Source: Bacillus sp. FJAT-45037 (GTDB lineage: Bacteria; Bacillota; Bacilli; Bacillales; Bacillaceae_D). Taken from it: a DNA stretch of 64,000 nt. Shown here one piece after another: positions 49,238 to 58,882 of the stretch. The position numbers and the translations under genes were made by a program. Positions within the stretch are counted from its first letter, which is position 1, and every line of letters begins with the position of its first letter. The DNA is taken from positions 2,244,267 to 2,308,266 of the forward strand of contig NZ_KZ454938.1 of NCBI RefSeq assembly GCF_002797325.1, given 5' to 3'. The notes below the pieces were generated by a model. The model was given only the letters and a program-made list of their open reading frames with translations. It searched no databases and was not told the origin of the DNA.

Positions 49238-49289
49238 TAAAAAACCGCTTCTGACTCGAACGTTACCACGTTGAGAGGAAGCGGTTTTT
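49238..49289. terminator. Bidirectional terminator between ysdB and the VTT-domain gene
   Basis: AAAAACCGCTTC / GAAGCGGTTTTT over an interrupted inner stem, A-run and T-run on opposite sides. Confidence 0.9.
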
Positions 49290-49863
49290 ATGGTTTTTTT
49301 GTTTGGAAAAACTCTTCCCAACTAATATTCGATTGCTTTTTGCGAAACAGCATGAATAAAATCAGAAGAAAGAAAGCAAACACAATCGTCCCAGCTAATG
49401 GCAACTCATGAATCATATCTCCAAAAGCTGTATACAACACAGCTGGGGGGATACTGACCAAAAATGATTTACGGCTGTATTCTCTCAATCCTTTTGTTGT
49501 CTCAATTAAGTAGAGAGAAACAACATGAAAGTGAATAAGAGGCAGCATGCGTATGATCATCATCTGCGGGAGATTCCAATCTTGTCGACCTTTAAAAAAA
49601 TGTTGTTTGACATCGGTTAACTTCGCACCGATCCCTGGAAAGATGCGCACAAGACCATAAAATACAATACTAACTGCTGTTAAACCTACGATGGAATACA
49701 CAGATCCATACAATGTTCCAAATAGATAGCCGCCTACAAGACAGACAAGTAGCACCGGAATAAAGAAAACTTGTCTAATAACATGCAATACTATAAAGAA
49801 GAGTGGAGCAAGCCAGCCGCTATCTTCTATAAACTTTAACGAATTTTCTAGAAATCCATCCAT
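49288..49863 (-). CDS. TVP38/DedA-like (VTT-domain) membrane protein
   Basis: 191-aa integral membrane protein of the VTT/SNARE-associated family, related to DedA proteins that flip or transport lipids. Predicted helices near 17-45, 50-72, 130-150 and 155-175. The family signature region is GGYLFGTLYGSVYSIVGLTAVS, followed by the amphipathic re-entrant segment RMLPLIHFHVVSLYLI. ATG with GGAGG. Substrate unknown. Between ysdA and the convergent ysdB. Confidence 0.83.
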   Translation of the reverse strand: MDGFLENSLKFIEDSGWLAPLFFIVLHVIRQVFFIPVLLVCLVGGYLFGTLYGSVYSIVGLTAVSIVFYGLVRIFPGIGAKLTDVKQHFFKGRQDWNLPQMMIIRMLPLIHFHVVSLYLIETTKGLREYSRKSFLVSIPPAVLYTAFGDMIHELPLAGTIVFAFFLLILFMLFRKKQSNISWEEFFQTKKP

Positions 49864-49896
49864 TGCTAGCCATCCTCCTCTCCACTTATCATATGA

Positions 49897-50181
49897 TTAC
49901 CGTCCAAATAAGATGAGAGCTACGACAACTATTTGTAAAACCATTATGAGCGGTATTCCTCTTGTAAATGTTTTGTGTTTTGTTTTATGGCGATAATAAT
50001 TCATTCCCATATATAGGCCAAGACTTCCACCTAGTACAGCAAGGAAGAACAACCTTTTCTCTGGTACTCTTGGTCCGCTAGCCTTTGCTTGTCTTTTATC
50101 ATACCCCATCGTAAAAAAAGCACTACCATTCATAAGCATCACATACAGTACAAACACCATTATTTCACTTGACTGAATCAA
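49897..50181 (-). CDS. ysdA: DUF1294 membrane protein (YsdA)
   Basis: 94-aa membrane protein with three hydrophobic segments and the DUF1294 signature MGYDKRQAKASGPRVPEKRLFF, then GGSLGLYMGMNYYRHKTKHKTF (both shown as parts of one run of family motifs). Start is read as TTG 50181, nine bases after AGGGGG; an open extension upstream has no ribosome site and runs into the rplT terminator. Function unknown. Same position relative to rplT as in B. subtilis. Confidence 0.83.
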   Translation of the reverse strand: MIQSSEIMVFVLYVMLMNGSAFFTMGYDKRQAKASGPRVPEKRLFFLAVLGGSLGLYMGMNYYRHKTKHKTFTRGIPLIMVLQIVVVALILFGR

Positions 50182-50229
50182 AGTATGATTGCCCCCTAAA
50201 CGAGTTACAACATTATTATTGGCTACAAA

Positions 50230-50260
50230 AAAAAGCGCGAGCAATTTTGCCGCGCTTTTT
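50230..50260 (-). terminator. Terminator after rplT
   Basis: AAAAGCGCG / CGCGCTTTT around 11 bases, with long T-run; four bases after the rplT stop. Confidence 0.9.
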
Positions 50261-50264
50261 TATA

Positions 50265-50624
50265 TTATGCATTTAAGCTTGATTTAGCTTGTTCAGCTAT
50301 TTTAGCAAATGCATCTGCATCGTTCACTGCAAGATCAGCAAGAATCTTACGGTTGACGTTGATTTCAGCAAGCTTAAGTCCGTGCATTAAACGGCTATAA
50401 GAAAGACCATTTATACGAGCTGCCGCGTTGATACGTGTAATCCATAATTTACGGAAATCACGTTTCTTTTGACGACGATCACGGTAAGCATACAGTAATG
50501 ATTTCATTACCTGTCCTTGTGCTGACTTGAACAACGTATGTTTAGAACCATAATACCCTTTTGCTAATTTTAAAACCTTCTTACGACGACGACGAGCGAC
50601 ATAACCGCCTTTTACTCTTGGCAT
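50265..50624 (-). CDS. rplT: Ribosomal protein L20
   Basis: 119-aa 23S rRNA-binding protein required early in 50S assembly and the autogenous repressor of this operon in Bacillus. Full length, with the basic N-terminal tail [20 protein letters not shown] and the globular C-terminal domain from residue 60 ([19 protein letters not shown]). Third gene of infC-rpmI-rplT, 36 bases after rpmI. Confidence 0.99.
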   Translation of the reverse strand: MPRVKGGYVARRRRKKVLKLAKGYYGSKHTLFKSAQGQVMKSLLYAYRDRRQKKRDFRKLWITRINAAARINGLSYSRLMHGLKLAEINVNRKILADLAVNDADAFAKIAEQAKSSLNA

Positions 50625-50660
50625 CGAAGTTCCCTCCTTTTTCTATCCGAAACGAATCAT

Positions 50661-50861
50661 TTATTTTTTGTACGTTAACATTTGGCGAATACGCTTGAAG
50701 TCTCCAGAGTGTACAATAGCAGACTTACGTAGCTTACGCTTTTGCTTTTGAGACTTGTTACCAAATAAGTGACTAGTGAATCCGTGTGAGCGTTTAAGCT
50801 TTCCAGATCCAGTCTTTTTAAAACGCTTCGCAGCGCCTCTATGAGTTTTCATTTTAGGCAT
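50661..50861 (-). CDS. rpmI: Ribosomal protein L35
   Basis: 66-aa basic large-subunit protein, [20 protein letters not shown] at the start and [17 protein letters not shown] near the end. Middle gene of infC-rpmI-rplT; ATG with AAGGAGG. Confidence 0.99.
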   Translation of the reverse strand: MPKMKTHRGAAKRFKKTGSGKLKRSHGFTSHLFGNKSQKQKRKLRKSAIVHSGDFKRIRQMLTYKK

Positions 50862-50902
50862 AACTAAGGTCCTCCTTTAATCTTTCTTCAAGCTAGTCGA
50901 TG

Positions 50903-51421
50903 TTACTTTTCTGCTTTGGGCGCTAGGATTAGGAACATGCTACGACCTTCCATCTTAGGCCTTGATTCAATAATAGCAACATCTTCACATTCTTTTGCAA
51001 GACGCTCTAAAACAACCCGTCCAATTTGAGAGTGAGTAATCGCACGACCACGGAAACGGATCGCTGCTTTTACTTTATCTCCTTTTTCAAGGAATTTACG
51101 AGCGTTGCGAAGCTTCGTGTTAAAGTCATTGTCTTCAATCGTTGGGCTCAGACGAACCTCTTTCACATTGATAACCTTTTGCTTCTTACGTGCTTCTTTG
51201 TCTTTCTTTTGTTGCTCATAGCGGAACTTACCGTAGTCCATAATGCGACATACAGGTGGTTTCGCTGTAGGCGCAACACATACAAGATCAAGGTTTACAT
51301 TCTGCGCCATCTCAAGCGCTTCTTGTTTTGTCTTGACTCCTACTTGATCGCCGTTCGCTCCAATGAGTCGTACTTCACGGGCACGAATTCCTTCATTGAC
51401 CAACATGTCTTTACTAATAAT
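50903..51421 (-). CDS. infC: Translation initiation factor IF-3
   Basis: Keeps 30S subunits free and checks start codons. No ATG/GTG/TTG stands at the expected place: GGAGGTGG is followed by ATT ATT AGT AAA GAC, so translation should begin at ATT (51421 or 51418), giving about 172 aa: [18 protein letters not shown] onward. AUU starts are known for infC of E. coli and Geobacillus and allow IF-3 to limit its own synthesis. N-domain to about residue 75, lysine-rich linker [14 protein letters not shown], then C-domain. Confidence 0.93.
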   Translation of the reverse strand: MISKDMLVNEGIRAREVRLIGANGDQVGVKTKQEALEMAQNVNLDLVCVAPTAKPPVCRIMDYGKFRYEQQKKDKEARKKQKVINVKEVRLSPTIEDNDFNTKLRNARKFLEKGDKVKAAIRFRGRAITHSQIGRVVLERLAKECEDVAIIESRPKMEGRSMFLILAPKAEK

Positions 51422-51512
51422 GAGCCACCTCCAAAGGATATTGCGTATCAAAGCAATTTATAAGCATAACTGTCCATCACAATTTGACGTTCAGAACATG
51501 CACCGATTCATG

Positions 51513-51656
51513 AAAAAAAGTGTGGGCGCATACTATATGCGCCCACACTCGATCATTTAATAAAAAATGAATTTCATCATACCTGGTAACAACCGTAGCG
51601 TCAATCAGGTGAGAAGCGGGCGCTTCTGCTTGCTTTGTTTCATTCTATTTTACTAC
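51513..51656 (-). promoter_or_regulatory. L20-type leader and attenuator of infC-rpmI-rplT
   Basis: Between promoter and infC. The minus strand has AGAAGCGCCCGCTTCTCACC and CCTGATTGACGC...GTTACCAGG segments typical of the Firmicute L20 leader (recalled, not searched), then a terminator with perfect 14-base arms AGTGTGGGCGCATA / TATGCGCCCACACT and seven T (51513-51549). L20 binding is expected to favour the terminator. Confidence 0.8.
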
Positions 51657-51663
51657 ATAGATA

Positions 51664-51693
51664 ACTATAGCATAATCCACTTCAAGGTGTCAA
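51664..51693 (-). promoter_or_regulatory. SigA promoter of infC operon
   Basis: Perfect TTGACA (51688-51693), 18-base spacer, TATAGT (51664-51669). Leader to infC is about 235 bases. Confidence 0.82.
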
Positions 51694-51796
51694 CATAATT
51701 TGTCCGACTTCGTTATTCTATCGAATCTTTCCTCATTTTGCAATGTTTTTTTCATGATCTTTAGTAGAAAAGACTGGGATCAACCATGAAAAGCGT

Positions 51797-53731
51797 TTAT
51801 TTTTTTAGTTCCGCTCCAAGACCTTCGATAAATACGCCGAGCTCTTTTGACTCTGATGCTTGCTCTCCGTACTTACGGATATTGACCGCTCCTGCTTCGA
51901 CTTCCTTATCGCCTAGGACAAGCATATACGGAATTTTTTGCATTTGTGCTTCACGAATTTTATAACCAATTTTTTCGTTTCGCTCATCAATCTCTACACG
52001 TGCGCCTGCTTTTTGTAATTCTTCCTGTACACGCTTAGCATAGTCTAGGTGGACATCTGGAGAAACTGGAATGACTTGAACTTGAACCGGAGCAAGCCAT
52101 GTTGGGAATGCGCCTTTATACTCTTCAAGCAAGAATGCGACAAAACGTTCCATCGTTGACACAACCCCACGGTGAACAACAACTGGACGATGCTGTTGAC
52201 CATCTTCGCCAACATATGTGAGATCAAAACGCTCAGGTAGTAAGAAGTCCAATTGTACCGTTGATAATGTCTCATCTTTACCTAATGCCGTACGAACTTG
52301 AACGTCTAATTTAGGACCGTAGAATGCCGCTTCTCCTTCTGCCTCATAGTATTCCACATCATCTAGCTCATCCATCGCTTCTTTTAACATGCTTTGTGCT
52401 TTTTCCCACATCGCATCGTCATCAAAGTATTTTTCTGTATCTTCTGGGTCACGGTACGATAAACGGAATGTGTAATCTTCCAACCCGAAATCACTATACA
52501 CTTCACGAATAAGGTGGACGACACGTAGAAATTCTTCTTTAATCTGATCAGGACGACAGAAAATATGTGCATCATTTAACGTCATTCCACGGACACGTTG
52601 AAGTCCAGACACTGCTCCTGACATCTCGTATCGGTGCATCATGCCAAGTTCTGCAATACGTAATGGCAGTTGACGATAGCTACGCATATCTTGCTTATAA
52701 ACCATCATATGGTGAGGACAGTTCATCGGACGAAGAACGAATTCTTCGTTGTCACGTTCCATAACTGGGAACATGTCATCTTTATAGTGATCCCAATGAC
52801 CAGATGTTTTGTACAGTTCAGAACTCCCTAAAATAGGAGTATACACATGTTGATAACCTAAACGCTCTTCTTTATCCACAATATAACGTTCGATGACACG
52901 ACGAACCGTAGCACCTTTTGGTAACCATAAAGGCAGTCCTTGTCCTACTTTTTGTGAAAGAGCAAAGATGCCTAGCTCTTTTCCAAGTTTACGATGATCA
53001 CGCTCTTTCGCTTCTTCTAACAAGCGCAAGTGTTCATCAAGATCTGCTTTCTTGAAAAAGGCTGTTCCATAAATACGTTGCAACATTTTATTATCACTAT
53101 CGCCGCGCCAGTAAGCACCCGCTAAGCTTAATAACTTAAATTCCTTGATTTTGTTTGTGGATGGTACATGTACACCACGACAAAGGTCAAAAAATTCACC
53201 TTGCTCGTAAATCGTTACATGTTCATTAGCAGGAATCGCTTCAATCAATTCAAGCTTGTACTCATCACCGATCTCTTTAAAACGAGCAATCGCCTTATCA
53301 CGACTCACTTCTAGACGCTTTATTTCAAGATTTTCAGCAATAATTTTTTTCATTTCTTTTTCAATCTTCGGAAGGTCTTCTGCTGTAATTGACTCTTCTG
53401 CATCGATATCATAGTAGAATCCACCTTCAATGACGGGCCCTACACCAAGTTTGACTCCTTTAAAGAGGCGCTTCACAGCTTGTGCCATTAAGTGTGCTGT
53501 ACTGTGGCGCATCACTTCTAATGCTTCATCCGAATCTTGAGTAACGATCGCGATATCGCCATCTTCTGCAAGAGCGGTACGTAAATCAACCAATGTATCA
53601 TTAAGCTTTCCAGCTAATGCTTTCTTTTTTAACCCTGGGCTAATCGATGCCGCGACATCTTCTGTTGTTGTCCCGAGAGGAAATTCCTTCACTGCCCCAT
53701 CAGGGAATGTAAGCTTTCGTACATCTGCCAT
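51797..53731 (-). CDS. thrS: Threonyl-tRNA synthetase
   Basis: Charges tRNA-Thr and removes mischarged serine. The 644-aa protein has the TGS domain (1-62), the editing domain with [15 protein letters not shown] (near 75) and a Zn/catalytic histidine-cysteine region ([11 protein letters not shown]), the class II core with motif 2 [17 protein letters not shown], zinc ligands in [11 protein letters not shown], motif 3 region [17 protein letters not shown], and a C-terminal anticodon-binding domain. Controlled by its own T-box. Housekeeping ThrS rather than ThrZ by context (ytxC-dnaI neighbours). Confidence 0.98.
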   Translation of the reverse strand: MADVRKLTFPDGAVKEFPLGTTTEDVAASISPGLKKKALAGKLNDTLVDLRTALAEDGDIAIVTQDSDEALEVMRHSTAHLMAQAVKRLFKGVKLGVGPVIEGGFYYDIDAEESITAEDLPKIEKEMKKIIAENLEIKRLEVSRDKAIARFKEIGDEYKLELIEAIPANEHVTIYEQGEFFDLCRGVHVPSTNKIKEFKLLSLAGAYWRGDSDNKMLQRIYGTAFFKKADLDEHLRLLEEAKERDHRKLGKELGIFALSQKVGQGLPLWLPKGATVRRVIERYIVDKEERLGYQHVYTPILGSSELYKTSGHWDHYKDDMFPVMERDNEEFVLRPMNCPHHMMVYKQDMRSYRQLPLRIAELGMMHRYEMSGAVSGLQRVRGMTLNDAHIFCRPDQIKEEFLRVVHLIREVYSDFGLEDYTFRLSYRDPEDTEKYFDDDAMWEKAQSMLKEAMDELDDVEYYEAEGEAAFYGPKLDVQVRTALGKDETLSTVQLDFLLPERFDLTYVGEDGQQHRPVVVHRGVVSTMERFVAFLLEEYKGAFPTWLAPVQVQVIPVSPDVHLDYAKRVQEELQKAGARVEIDERNEKIGYKIREAQMQKIPYMLVLGDKEVEAGAVNIRKYGEQASESKELGVFIEGLGAELKK

Positions 53732-53758
53732 ACTTCTCGACTCCTTTTTTTGTGTAAA

Positions 53759-54051
53759 TAAAAAACACCCGTCCCTTCTATCTAGAAGGGACGAGTGTAG
53801 TTCGTGGTTCCACCCTTATTTCGCTACACCTAAAAAAACGTTGGCTGTAGCAACTCATCATACAGGATAACGGCTGTGTGCCGACGCTAGTTAATCCACA
53901 TCTAGTGAGTGTTTCCCTGCGTAGTTCAAAGGTGGTAAGGTCATTACTACGTGCTAGAAAGCTTTCAGCCATCGCTTCCCTCTCTGTAAGCCATATATAA
54001 TGCCTCTTGTCCTCATCATGACCATTCATATCAATTGTGTTGATATGTAGT
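53759..54051 (-). promoter_or_regulatory. Threonine T-box leader of thrS
   Basis: T-box core AGGGTGGAACCACGAA at 53801-53816; ACGA pairs with TCGT and AGGG with CCCT in the antiterminator. Terminator ACaCTCGTCCCTTCTA / AGAAGGGACGGGTGT then six T (53759-53799). The 3' side of the specifier loop reads TTACCACCTTTG, giving ACC (Thr, 53934-53936) followed by A as best specifier; an overlapping ACC is possible. Confidence 0.92.
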
Positions 54052-54080
54052 ATTATATGGATGCGCAATTGGAAAATCAA
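54052..54080 (-). promoter_or_regulatory. SigA promoter of thrS
   Basis: TTGATT (54075-54080), 17-base spacer, perfect TATAAT (54052-54057). It lies between the ytxC stop and the T-box. Confidence 0.78.
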
Positions 54081-54093
54081 GAGGCCATCTCAT

Positions 54094-54960
54094 TTATTGC
54101 AATCTTTTTTTCTCATATTGATGATAAGGATAGACTTTCATTCGTTCTTGAAAAATCGCTTGTATCGTCAAGACCACTCCATGATCTGGTTCATCCGAGA
54201 AGACATGAACGACATTTGGCACCATACTAACCAAGGGACTAATAACCATCTGATCAAATTCAATTGCCTCTTCGAACACTATTTTCTCTTCTAAATGAAA
54301 GAGTACTACATCTTTGGGAAGCTCCCTAAAATGCTCGTCATAAAAGGTAAACTCTTGATCATGAACGACATAAATCACCTCGAATTTAACGGGCTTGACC
54401 TGAACGTATTGCCTGAAATCTTCAATCATGTTTTGGTACTCTTGTTCAAACATGTATTCATCAATCGCAATCTCTACACAATCAATCAACATCTCTCCAT
54501 ACTCTCGTAAGCGAAACGTTAAAAACGGGTCATAATAAAATGTGGTCTCTTCTTCAAGATTTTTTGCAAAGGCATCATAAATATAGGCATACCGGTTAAA
54601 AAACGGCACTAAAGAAGGTAGGTCGTTTCGATTCCCATCTAGAATTGTTCTTGCAATCGTCAGAATTTGTTGCTGTTCATCTTCGTCCGTAAAGTGAAAA
54701 ATTGATTCAATAATATCAAGGATCCACTCAGCCTCTCTTGTCTTAATCACATGCTCTGTTAGCACTGAAGTCAATAATGGGTGAAAAGAATCATAGAAGT
54801 TGACTTGTTCATTTGTATAATCGACTACAAGCATTTCTCTTTCATTTGATTCTACTTTCCCACCTAAACCGAAGCTTGCATAGCGCTCAATATATTCATG
54901 CAATAATTGATAAAGCTCCTTGCAATCACGCTCTTCTTCAAAATGAATAGCAATCACCAC
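54094..54960 (-). CDS. ytxC: Sporulation protein YtxC
   Basis: 288-aa protein of the YtxC family, encoded beside thrS in Bacillus and linked to sporulation by its family name; molecular role unknown. Acidic, no membrane segment or signal peptide, rich in aromatic residues; the YtxC domain covers most of the length (DFRQYVQVKP, HLEEKIVFEEAIEFDQMVISPLVSMVPNVVHVF quoted in part). Start is GTG 54960 with AGGGGG five bases upstream. It ends 14 bases before the thrS promoter. Confidence 0.87.
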   Translation of the reverse strand: MVIAIHFEEERDCKELYQLLHEYIERYASFGLGGKVESNEREMLVVDYTNEQVNFYDSFHPLLTSVLTEHVIKTREAEWILDIIESIFHFTDEDEQQQILTIARTILDGNRNDLPSLVPFFNRYAYIYDAFAKNLEEETTFYYDPFLTFRLREYGEMLIDCVEIAIDEYMFEQEYQNMIEDFRQYVQVKPVKFEVIYVVHDQEFTFYDEHFRELPKDVVLFHLEEKIVFEEAIEFDQMVISPLVSMVPNVVHVFSDEPDHGVVLTIQAIFQERMKVYPYHQYEKKRLQ

Positions 54961-55140
54961 ATATTCCCCCTAACCCACTCAACTAAAAACTCTTCTATGT
55001 GTATCTCCTCTTGAAGTTTATTCAGACAGGCTCTACTCCCATACTATGCATGAGCAAATAGAACATGAATAAATTTTCACATAATTAAGTAATAGCAGGA
55101 AAGAGCGAAACATTTAAGAGAAAACGCGACAAAATATAGC

Positions 55141-55169
55141 AAAAACGCCTCTCCAAAAGTAGGAAAGGC
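55141..55169 (-). terminator. Terminator after mqnC
   Basis: CGCCTtTCC / GGAgAGGCG around a short loop, then TTTTTGC on the minus strand. The 216-base gap between this and ytxC holds no gene I can support. Confidence 0.82.
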
Positions 55170-55176
55170 GCGATCA

Positions 55177-56289
55177 TTAATTTTGCATTGTGAAATCTTT
55201 TTCGGCAGATGTATCTCCATCAAAAATACGAACGATTTCGTATTTCGTGTTTCGTTGTGCTGGTACTTTTCCAGCTTCACGAATAAGGCGTAATATTTCA
55301 TTTGTGTTTACTTTATGTGTTGTGCCTGCTGCAGACACAACATTCTCTTCAATCATCGTACTTCCAAAGTCGTTGCAACCATATTCAAGAGATTGTTTTC
55401 CTACTTCTGGACCCATTGTTACCCATGAAGATTGGAAATTAGCAATGTTATCTAAGAAAATTCTAGAGATCGCTACATTTTTTAAGTAATCTCTGGCCCC
55501 TAGCTTCTCTGTCTTCCACATTCCTGTATTCTCAGGTTGGAAAGTCCAAGAGATATAAGCTTTAAAACAATCTGTTTCATCTTGGGCGTCGCGAACACGT
55601 TGTAAGTGAAGGGCGCGCTCTTCATTCGATTCACCAAAACCTATTACCATAGTAGCGGAGCCATGCATACCTACTCGTTTAGACGCTTTCATTGCTTCCA
55701 TCCACTGTTCCCATGTAATCTTTAGTCGGGAAACACGCAGACGCGTCTCTTCTGTTAAGATCTCAGCTCCACCTCCTGGCATGCTATCAAGCCCAGCTTC
55801 ATGAAGCTCACGGAGCACCTCTTCTACCGTTAGACCTGACACTTCGGCAATCTTCCAAATCTCTGCTGGAGAGAAGGAGTGCATCCAAATATCCGGGAAG
55901 TGTTCTTTAATTCCACGTAAAAGATCTGTATAGTAATTAAGCTTTAAGTCGGGGTTTGTTCCACCTTGCATTAAAATTTCTGTTCCACCGACATCAATTG
56001 TTTCTTGGATCTTTTTATAAATATGATCATTTTCAAGAACATATCCTTCATCATGTCCTGGTTTGCGATAGAATGCGCAGAATCTGCAAAACGTATCACA
56101 GAAGTTCGTATAGTTCACGTTACGTCCAATGACAAACGTCGTTACTGGTTCTGGATGCCACTTTTTCATGATTTTGTTAGCAGCTTCCCCCATTTTTTCT
56201 ACTTCATCACTCTCATATAATGTAATCGCATCTTCCATTGAGATACGTTCCCCATTAACCGCACGTTCAAGAATTGCATCAATACTCAT
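55177..56289 (-). CDS. mqnC: Cyclic dehypoxanthinyl futalosine synthase (radical SAM)
   Basis: Third enzyme of the futalosine route to menaquinone. The 370-aa product starts MSIDAILERAVNGERI at ATG 56289, eight bases after GAGGG. Radical-SAM cluster CDTFCRFCAFYR (CxxxCxxC) near residue 62, followed by GGTEILMQGGTNP, DSMPGGGAEIL, and FGESNEERALHLQR; these and the HDEGYVL spacing fit MqnC better than CofH or MqnE, but the related enzymes are close. No other mqn genes are nearby. Most Bacillus use the men pathway, so this is informative about the organism. Confidence 0.87.
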   Translation of the reverse strand: MSIDAILERAVNGERISMEDAITLYESDEVEKMGEAANKIMKKWHPEPVTTFVIGRNVNYTNFCDTFCRFCAFYRKPGHDEGYVLENDHIYKKIQETIDVGGTEILMQGGTNPDLKLNYYTDLLRGIKEHFPDIWMHSFSPAEIWKIAEVSGLTVEEVLRELHEAGLDSMPGGGAEILTEETRLRVSRLKITWEQWMEAMKASKRVGMHGSATMVIGFGESNEERALHLQRVRDAQDETDCFKAYISWTFQPENTGMWKTEKLGARDYLKNVAISRIFLDNIANFQSSWVTMGPEVGKQSLEYGCNDFGSTMIEENVVSAAGTTHKVNTNEILRLIREAGKVPAQRNTKYEIVRIFDGDTSAEKDFTMQN

Positions 56290-56341
56290 AATTATGACCC
56301 TCACAATCTATCATTTCTAATATCCTTTAATCCTAACATAG

Positions 56342-56369
56342 AAAGAACCCTTACAAAAGCAAGGGCTCC
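56342..56369 (-). terminator. Weak hairpin between dnaI and mqnC
   Basis: GAGCCCTTGC and a partly matching AAGGGTTC form a short stem followed by TTTC on the minus strand. The T-run is short. Confidence 0.45.
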
Positions 56370-56391
56370 TATTGTACCAAAAATTTCATAT

Positions 56392-57333
56392 TTAAAATGT
56401 AGACTTTTCTCTACGATTATGACCTTTAACTGTCACAAATTTCGTATGATGCTTAATTCGTTCCATAATGCGCATAGCTTTTAAATGTTCCGTTCCACTT
56501 TTATCTGAATAAGCGAGATGCTCCTCTAACTCATCATAATTGTAGTTCGAAGTAAAAAGAGTTGGTAATTTCTCAAGCATACGATGTTGCAAGATCACAC
56601 CCAGTACCTCATCACGAACCCAGCTAGACATCGTTTCTGCCCCAACATCATCTAAAATAAGTACTTCAGCCTTTTTGATCGTATCTAACTTTTGTTGAAA
56701 GGTTCCATCACCTAGTGATTGCTTCATTTCTCTAAAGAAATCAGGAGTATACACTGTGTAGGATTCAATGCCACGATCGAACAGTTCGTTCGCAACCGCC
56801 CCCATTAAGTAGGTCTTTCCCACACCGAATTCACCGTAAAAATACAGGCCTTGTACATCTTCACCAGGTTGTGCTCGCAATGCAAATTCAAATGCGGCAG
56901 TGGCCGCCTTCCCTCGCTCCCCCTCCATATCCACATCCTCAAAACGAGCAGATAAGTTCTCTTTTGGAATAAAGAGAGATTTCATTAATTCTTTCTGTTC
57001 TTTTTTCTTGTCTTCTTTAATCTTTATTAGGCAAGGGAGGTAGTGAAGCTCTAAGTGTTTGCGTTCAATGGAGAGGCTCGGTTGATAGCCTTTCATCATG
57101 TTAGGACAAGCCGCAAGACCAGGGCATTTCGCACAATGATTACGTTCTTTTTTAAATTCATACAACTTCAACATACCACGATCTACCATCTCTGTTGTCA
57201 CCGACCCTTGGTACTTCTTAAGAAAAGCTTGAATGAGTGGATCTGCCAAAAGATCTTGCTTTTGCTTCTCTAAACGCTCTTGTAAACCATGTGTTTTTCC
57301 CCATTGTTTTAAAGCAGATTGAATCGGCTTCAT
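56392..57333 (-). CDS. dnaI: Primosomal protein DnaI (helicase loader)
   Basis: Loads the DnaC replicative helicase during initiation and restart. The 313-aa protein has an N-terminal zinc-binding helicase-interaction domain (CAKCPGLAACPNMMKG, residues about 70-85) and a C-terminal AAA+ ATPase with Walker A GEFGVGKTYLMG, Walker B VLILDDVGAE and the sensor region TLFTSNYNYDEL. Starts directly at the dnaB stop (TAG then ATG). Confidence 0.96.
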   Translation of the reverse strand: MKPIQSALKQWGKTHGLQERLEKQKQDLLADPLIQAFLKKYQGSVTTEMVDRGMLKLYEFKKERNHCAKCPGLAACPNMMKGYQPSLSIERKHLELHYLPCLIKIKEDKKKEQKELMKSLFIPKENLSARFEDVDMEGERGKAATAAFEFALRAQPGEDVQGLYFYGEFGVGKTYLMGAVANELFDRGIESYTVYTPDFFREMKQSLGDGTFQQKLDTIKKAEVLILDDVGAETMSSWVRDEVLGVILQHRMLEKLPTLFTSNYNYDELEEHLAYSDKSGTEHLKAMRIMERIKHHTKFVTVKGHNRREKSTF

Positions 57334-58806
57334 CTAAGACTCCCCTTTCTCTTGTTTTCGTTTTCTTGACTCTTCAAGTAATTTCATGAAATGCTCTTTT
57401 GTCGAGGCGGAGTTGGCTTGTGCACGATTCGGTTTGACGTCTGTTTCAACCGTTTCTTTTGATATTGACTCTTTCTGCTTCTCTTTTTCTTGCTTTTCAA
57501 GTAACCACTTCGGCAATTTATCTCGACGAGTATTTCGTTTTGTTCCTTGTCGTTTTCCTTGTGATCTTGCTTGATTTTGTTCTTTGGCTACGACCTTCTT
57601 CTCTTGTTCTTCCCTTGCTAGACCCATCGCATCAGATACAAGCTTAATTTTCTTTCTTGCCCAGTGAGCCGCAATTTTCTCGATAAATGCTTTTTGGAGC
57701 TTCATATCATGCTGATACAAAACAAAATCAAGTAATACATTGACCACACCAGGCAATAATTTATAATCAAGAATTAAAGATTCAATAATTTTCGCATCGG
57801 CTGTGGCCACTTGTGCACCTTCTGAACGAATTTCTAGTAAAGTCAGAGGTGGCGTCGTTTCATAAAATTTAATGATTTTCTCGTGTTCCGTTTTAGGTTC
57901 TACCCCTTTTAACGTTTGATGTTCGTTTGGATGAACCTTTAGACTCAGAGATGGTGGTTCTGAGCTATGTTCAATCTTATACCAGTCTTGAGCTTTTTTT
58001 CGTAACGTCTCAAGATCAATTTCATCCTCATGAATAACCGCTTGCCCAACAATGCGACTCATCTCTAGTGGTTCAATCCGGTAAACGAAGGCCAATCGAA
58101 CAATCGCCTCTCGAACTTCTTTTGTAAGTAGGTTATCAGGCACAATAAAACTAGATAAGTCCTTGGCCATTAACTCGAAATCAAAGGATTGTTCCATAAA
58201 TGAAAGCCCTAACTCATTTCCACCAAGTAGCTCTGATTGTGGATTCAGCTTCATTGAGTCTGATGTTTCTGATTGAAGGTTCGAGACGATTTCAGAGTGA
58301 TGCAAGGAGTGGAAAACCTCATCAAATGAATGAGTCATTTCGGTGTATTGTTCTAAATCGACTTTGTCTTCTGTAAAACGCTCGCGCATTTGGCGGTATT
58401 TTTGTTTCCCTAGTCGATTGAATAAATAGACACTAAGGACATCATTTTCAAAAAATTGTTTCGGGCTCATTGGCTGCTGTAATTCATACACGTATGATGA
58501 TCCCTCATCGACCGCTGTCTTATAAGTCTTTAACAGGCCAATCGCTTCTATTTTTTTTCGTTCTTCATATATCGTTTGGAGCGGAATATTCATCATGAGC
58601 ATTAATTGGCGATGTGTTTGATCGACACTCCAAAATTGATCTTTTTCCAATTGAGCCCAAAGCGTCATATACATGCTGTGAGCAACCGCTCCAACAAGTG
58701 GCTGATACAATAGAGTTAATACTTTTTGATCGACGTCTGTTAAGTAATGAGACACCCTAACAGTGAATGCGTCCACAGGTAATAATTCTTTCCAATGCCA
58801 ACTCAT
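57334..58806 (-). CDS. dnaB: Replication initiation and membrane attachment protein DnaB
   Basis: Firmicute DnaB, helicase co-loader acting with DnaD and DnaI at oriC; unrelated to the E. coli DnaB helicase. The 490-aa product starts MSWHWKELLPVDAF at ATG 58806 after AAGGAGGGG. It has an N-terminal DDBH1 winged-helix domain, a central tandem DDBH2 region (TKEVREAIVRLAF, and LLPGVVNVLLDFVLY) and a basic low-complexity C-tail rich in Lys/Arg/Gln for DNA binding. Adjacent to dnaI without gap and 76 bases after nrdR. Confidence 0.95.
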   Translation of the reverse strand: MSWHWKELLPVDAFTVRVSHYLTDVDQKVLTLLYQPLVGAVAHSMYMTLWAQLEKDQFWSVDQTHRQLMLMMNIPLQTIYEERKKIEAIGLLKTYKTAVDEGSSYVYELQQPMSPKQFFENDVLSVYLFNRLGKQKYRQMRERFTEDKVDLEQYTEMTHSFDEVFHSLHHSEIVSNLQSETSDSMKLNPQSELLGGNELGLSFMEQSFDFELMAKDLSSFIVPDNLLTKEVREAIVRLAFVYRIEPLEMSRIVGQAVIHEDEIDLETLRKKAQDWYKIEHSSEPPSLSLKVHPNEHQTLKGVEPKTEHEKIIKFYETTPPLTLLEIRSEGAQVATADAKIIESLILDYKLLPGVVNVLLDFVLYQHDMKLQKAFIEKIAAHWARKKIKLVSDAMGLAREEQEKKVVAKEQNQARSQGKRQGTKRNTRRDKLPKWLLEKQEKEKQKESISKETVETDVKPNRAQANSASTKEHFMKLLEESRKRKQEKGES

Positions 58807-58836
58807 GTATTCCCCTCCTTTTGTATGTATAATGAG

Positions 58837-58875
58837 TAAAAAAGAGCTCATAGCGTGTGGACACTACAGCTCTCA
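58837..58875 (-). terminator. Terminator-like hairpin between nrdR and dnaB
   Basis: GAGAGCTgTAGtGT / ACACgCTAtGAGCTCT followed by six T on the minus strand, between the nrdR stop and the dnaB ribosome site. It should reduce readthrough from nrdR into dnaBI. Confidence 0.75.
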
Positions 58876-58882
58876 AGTATTG

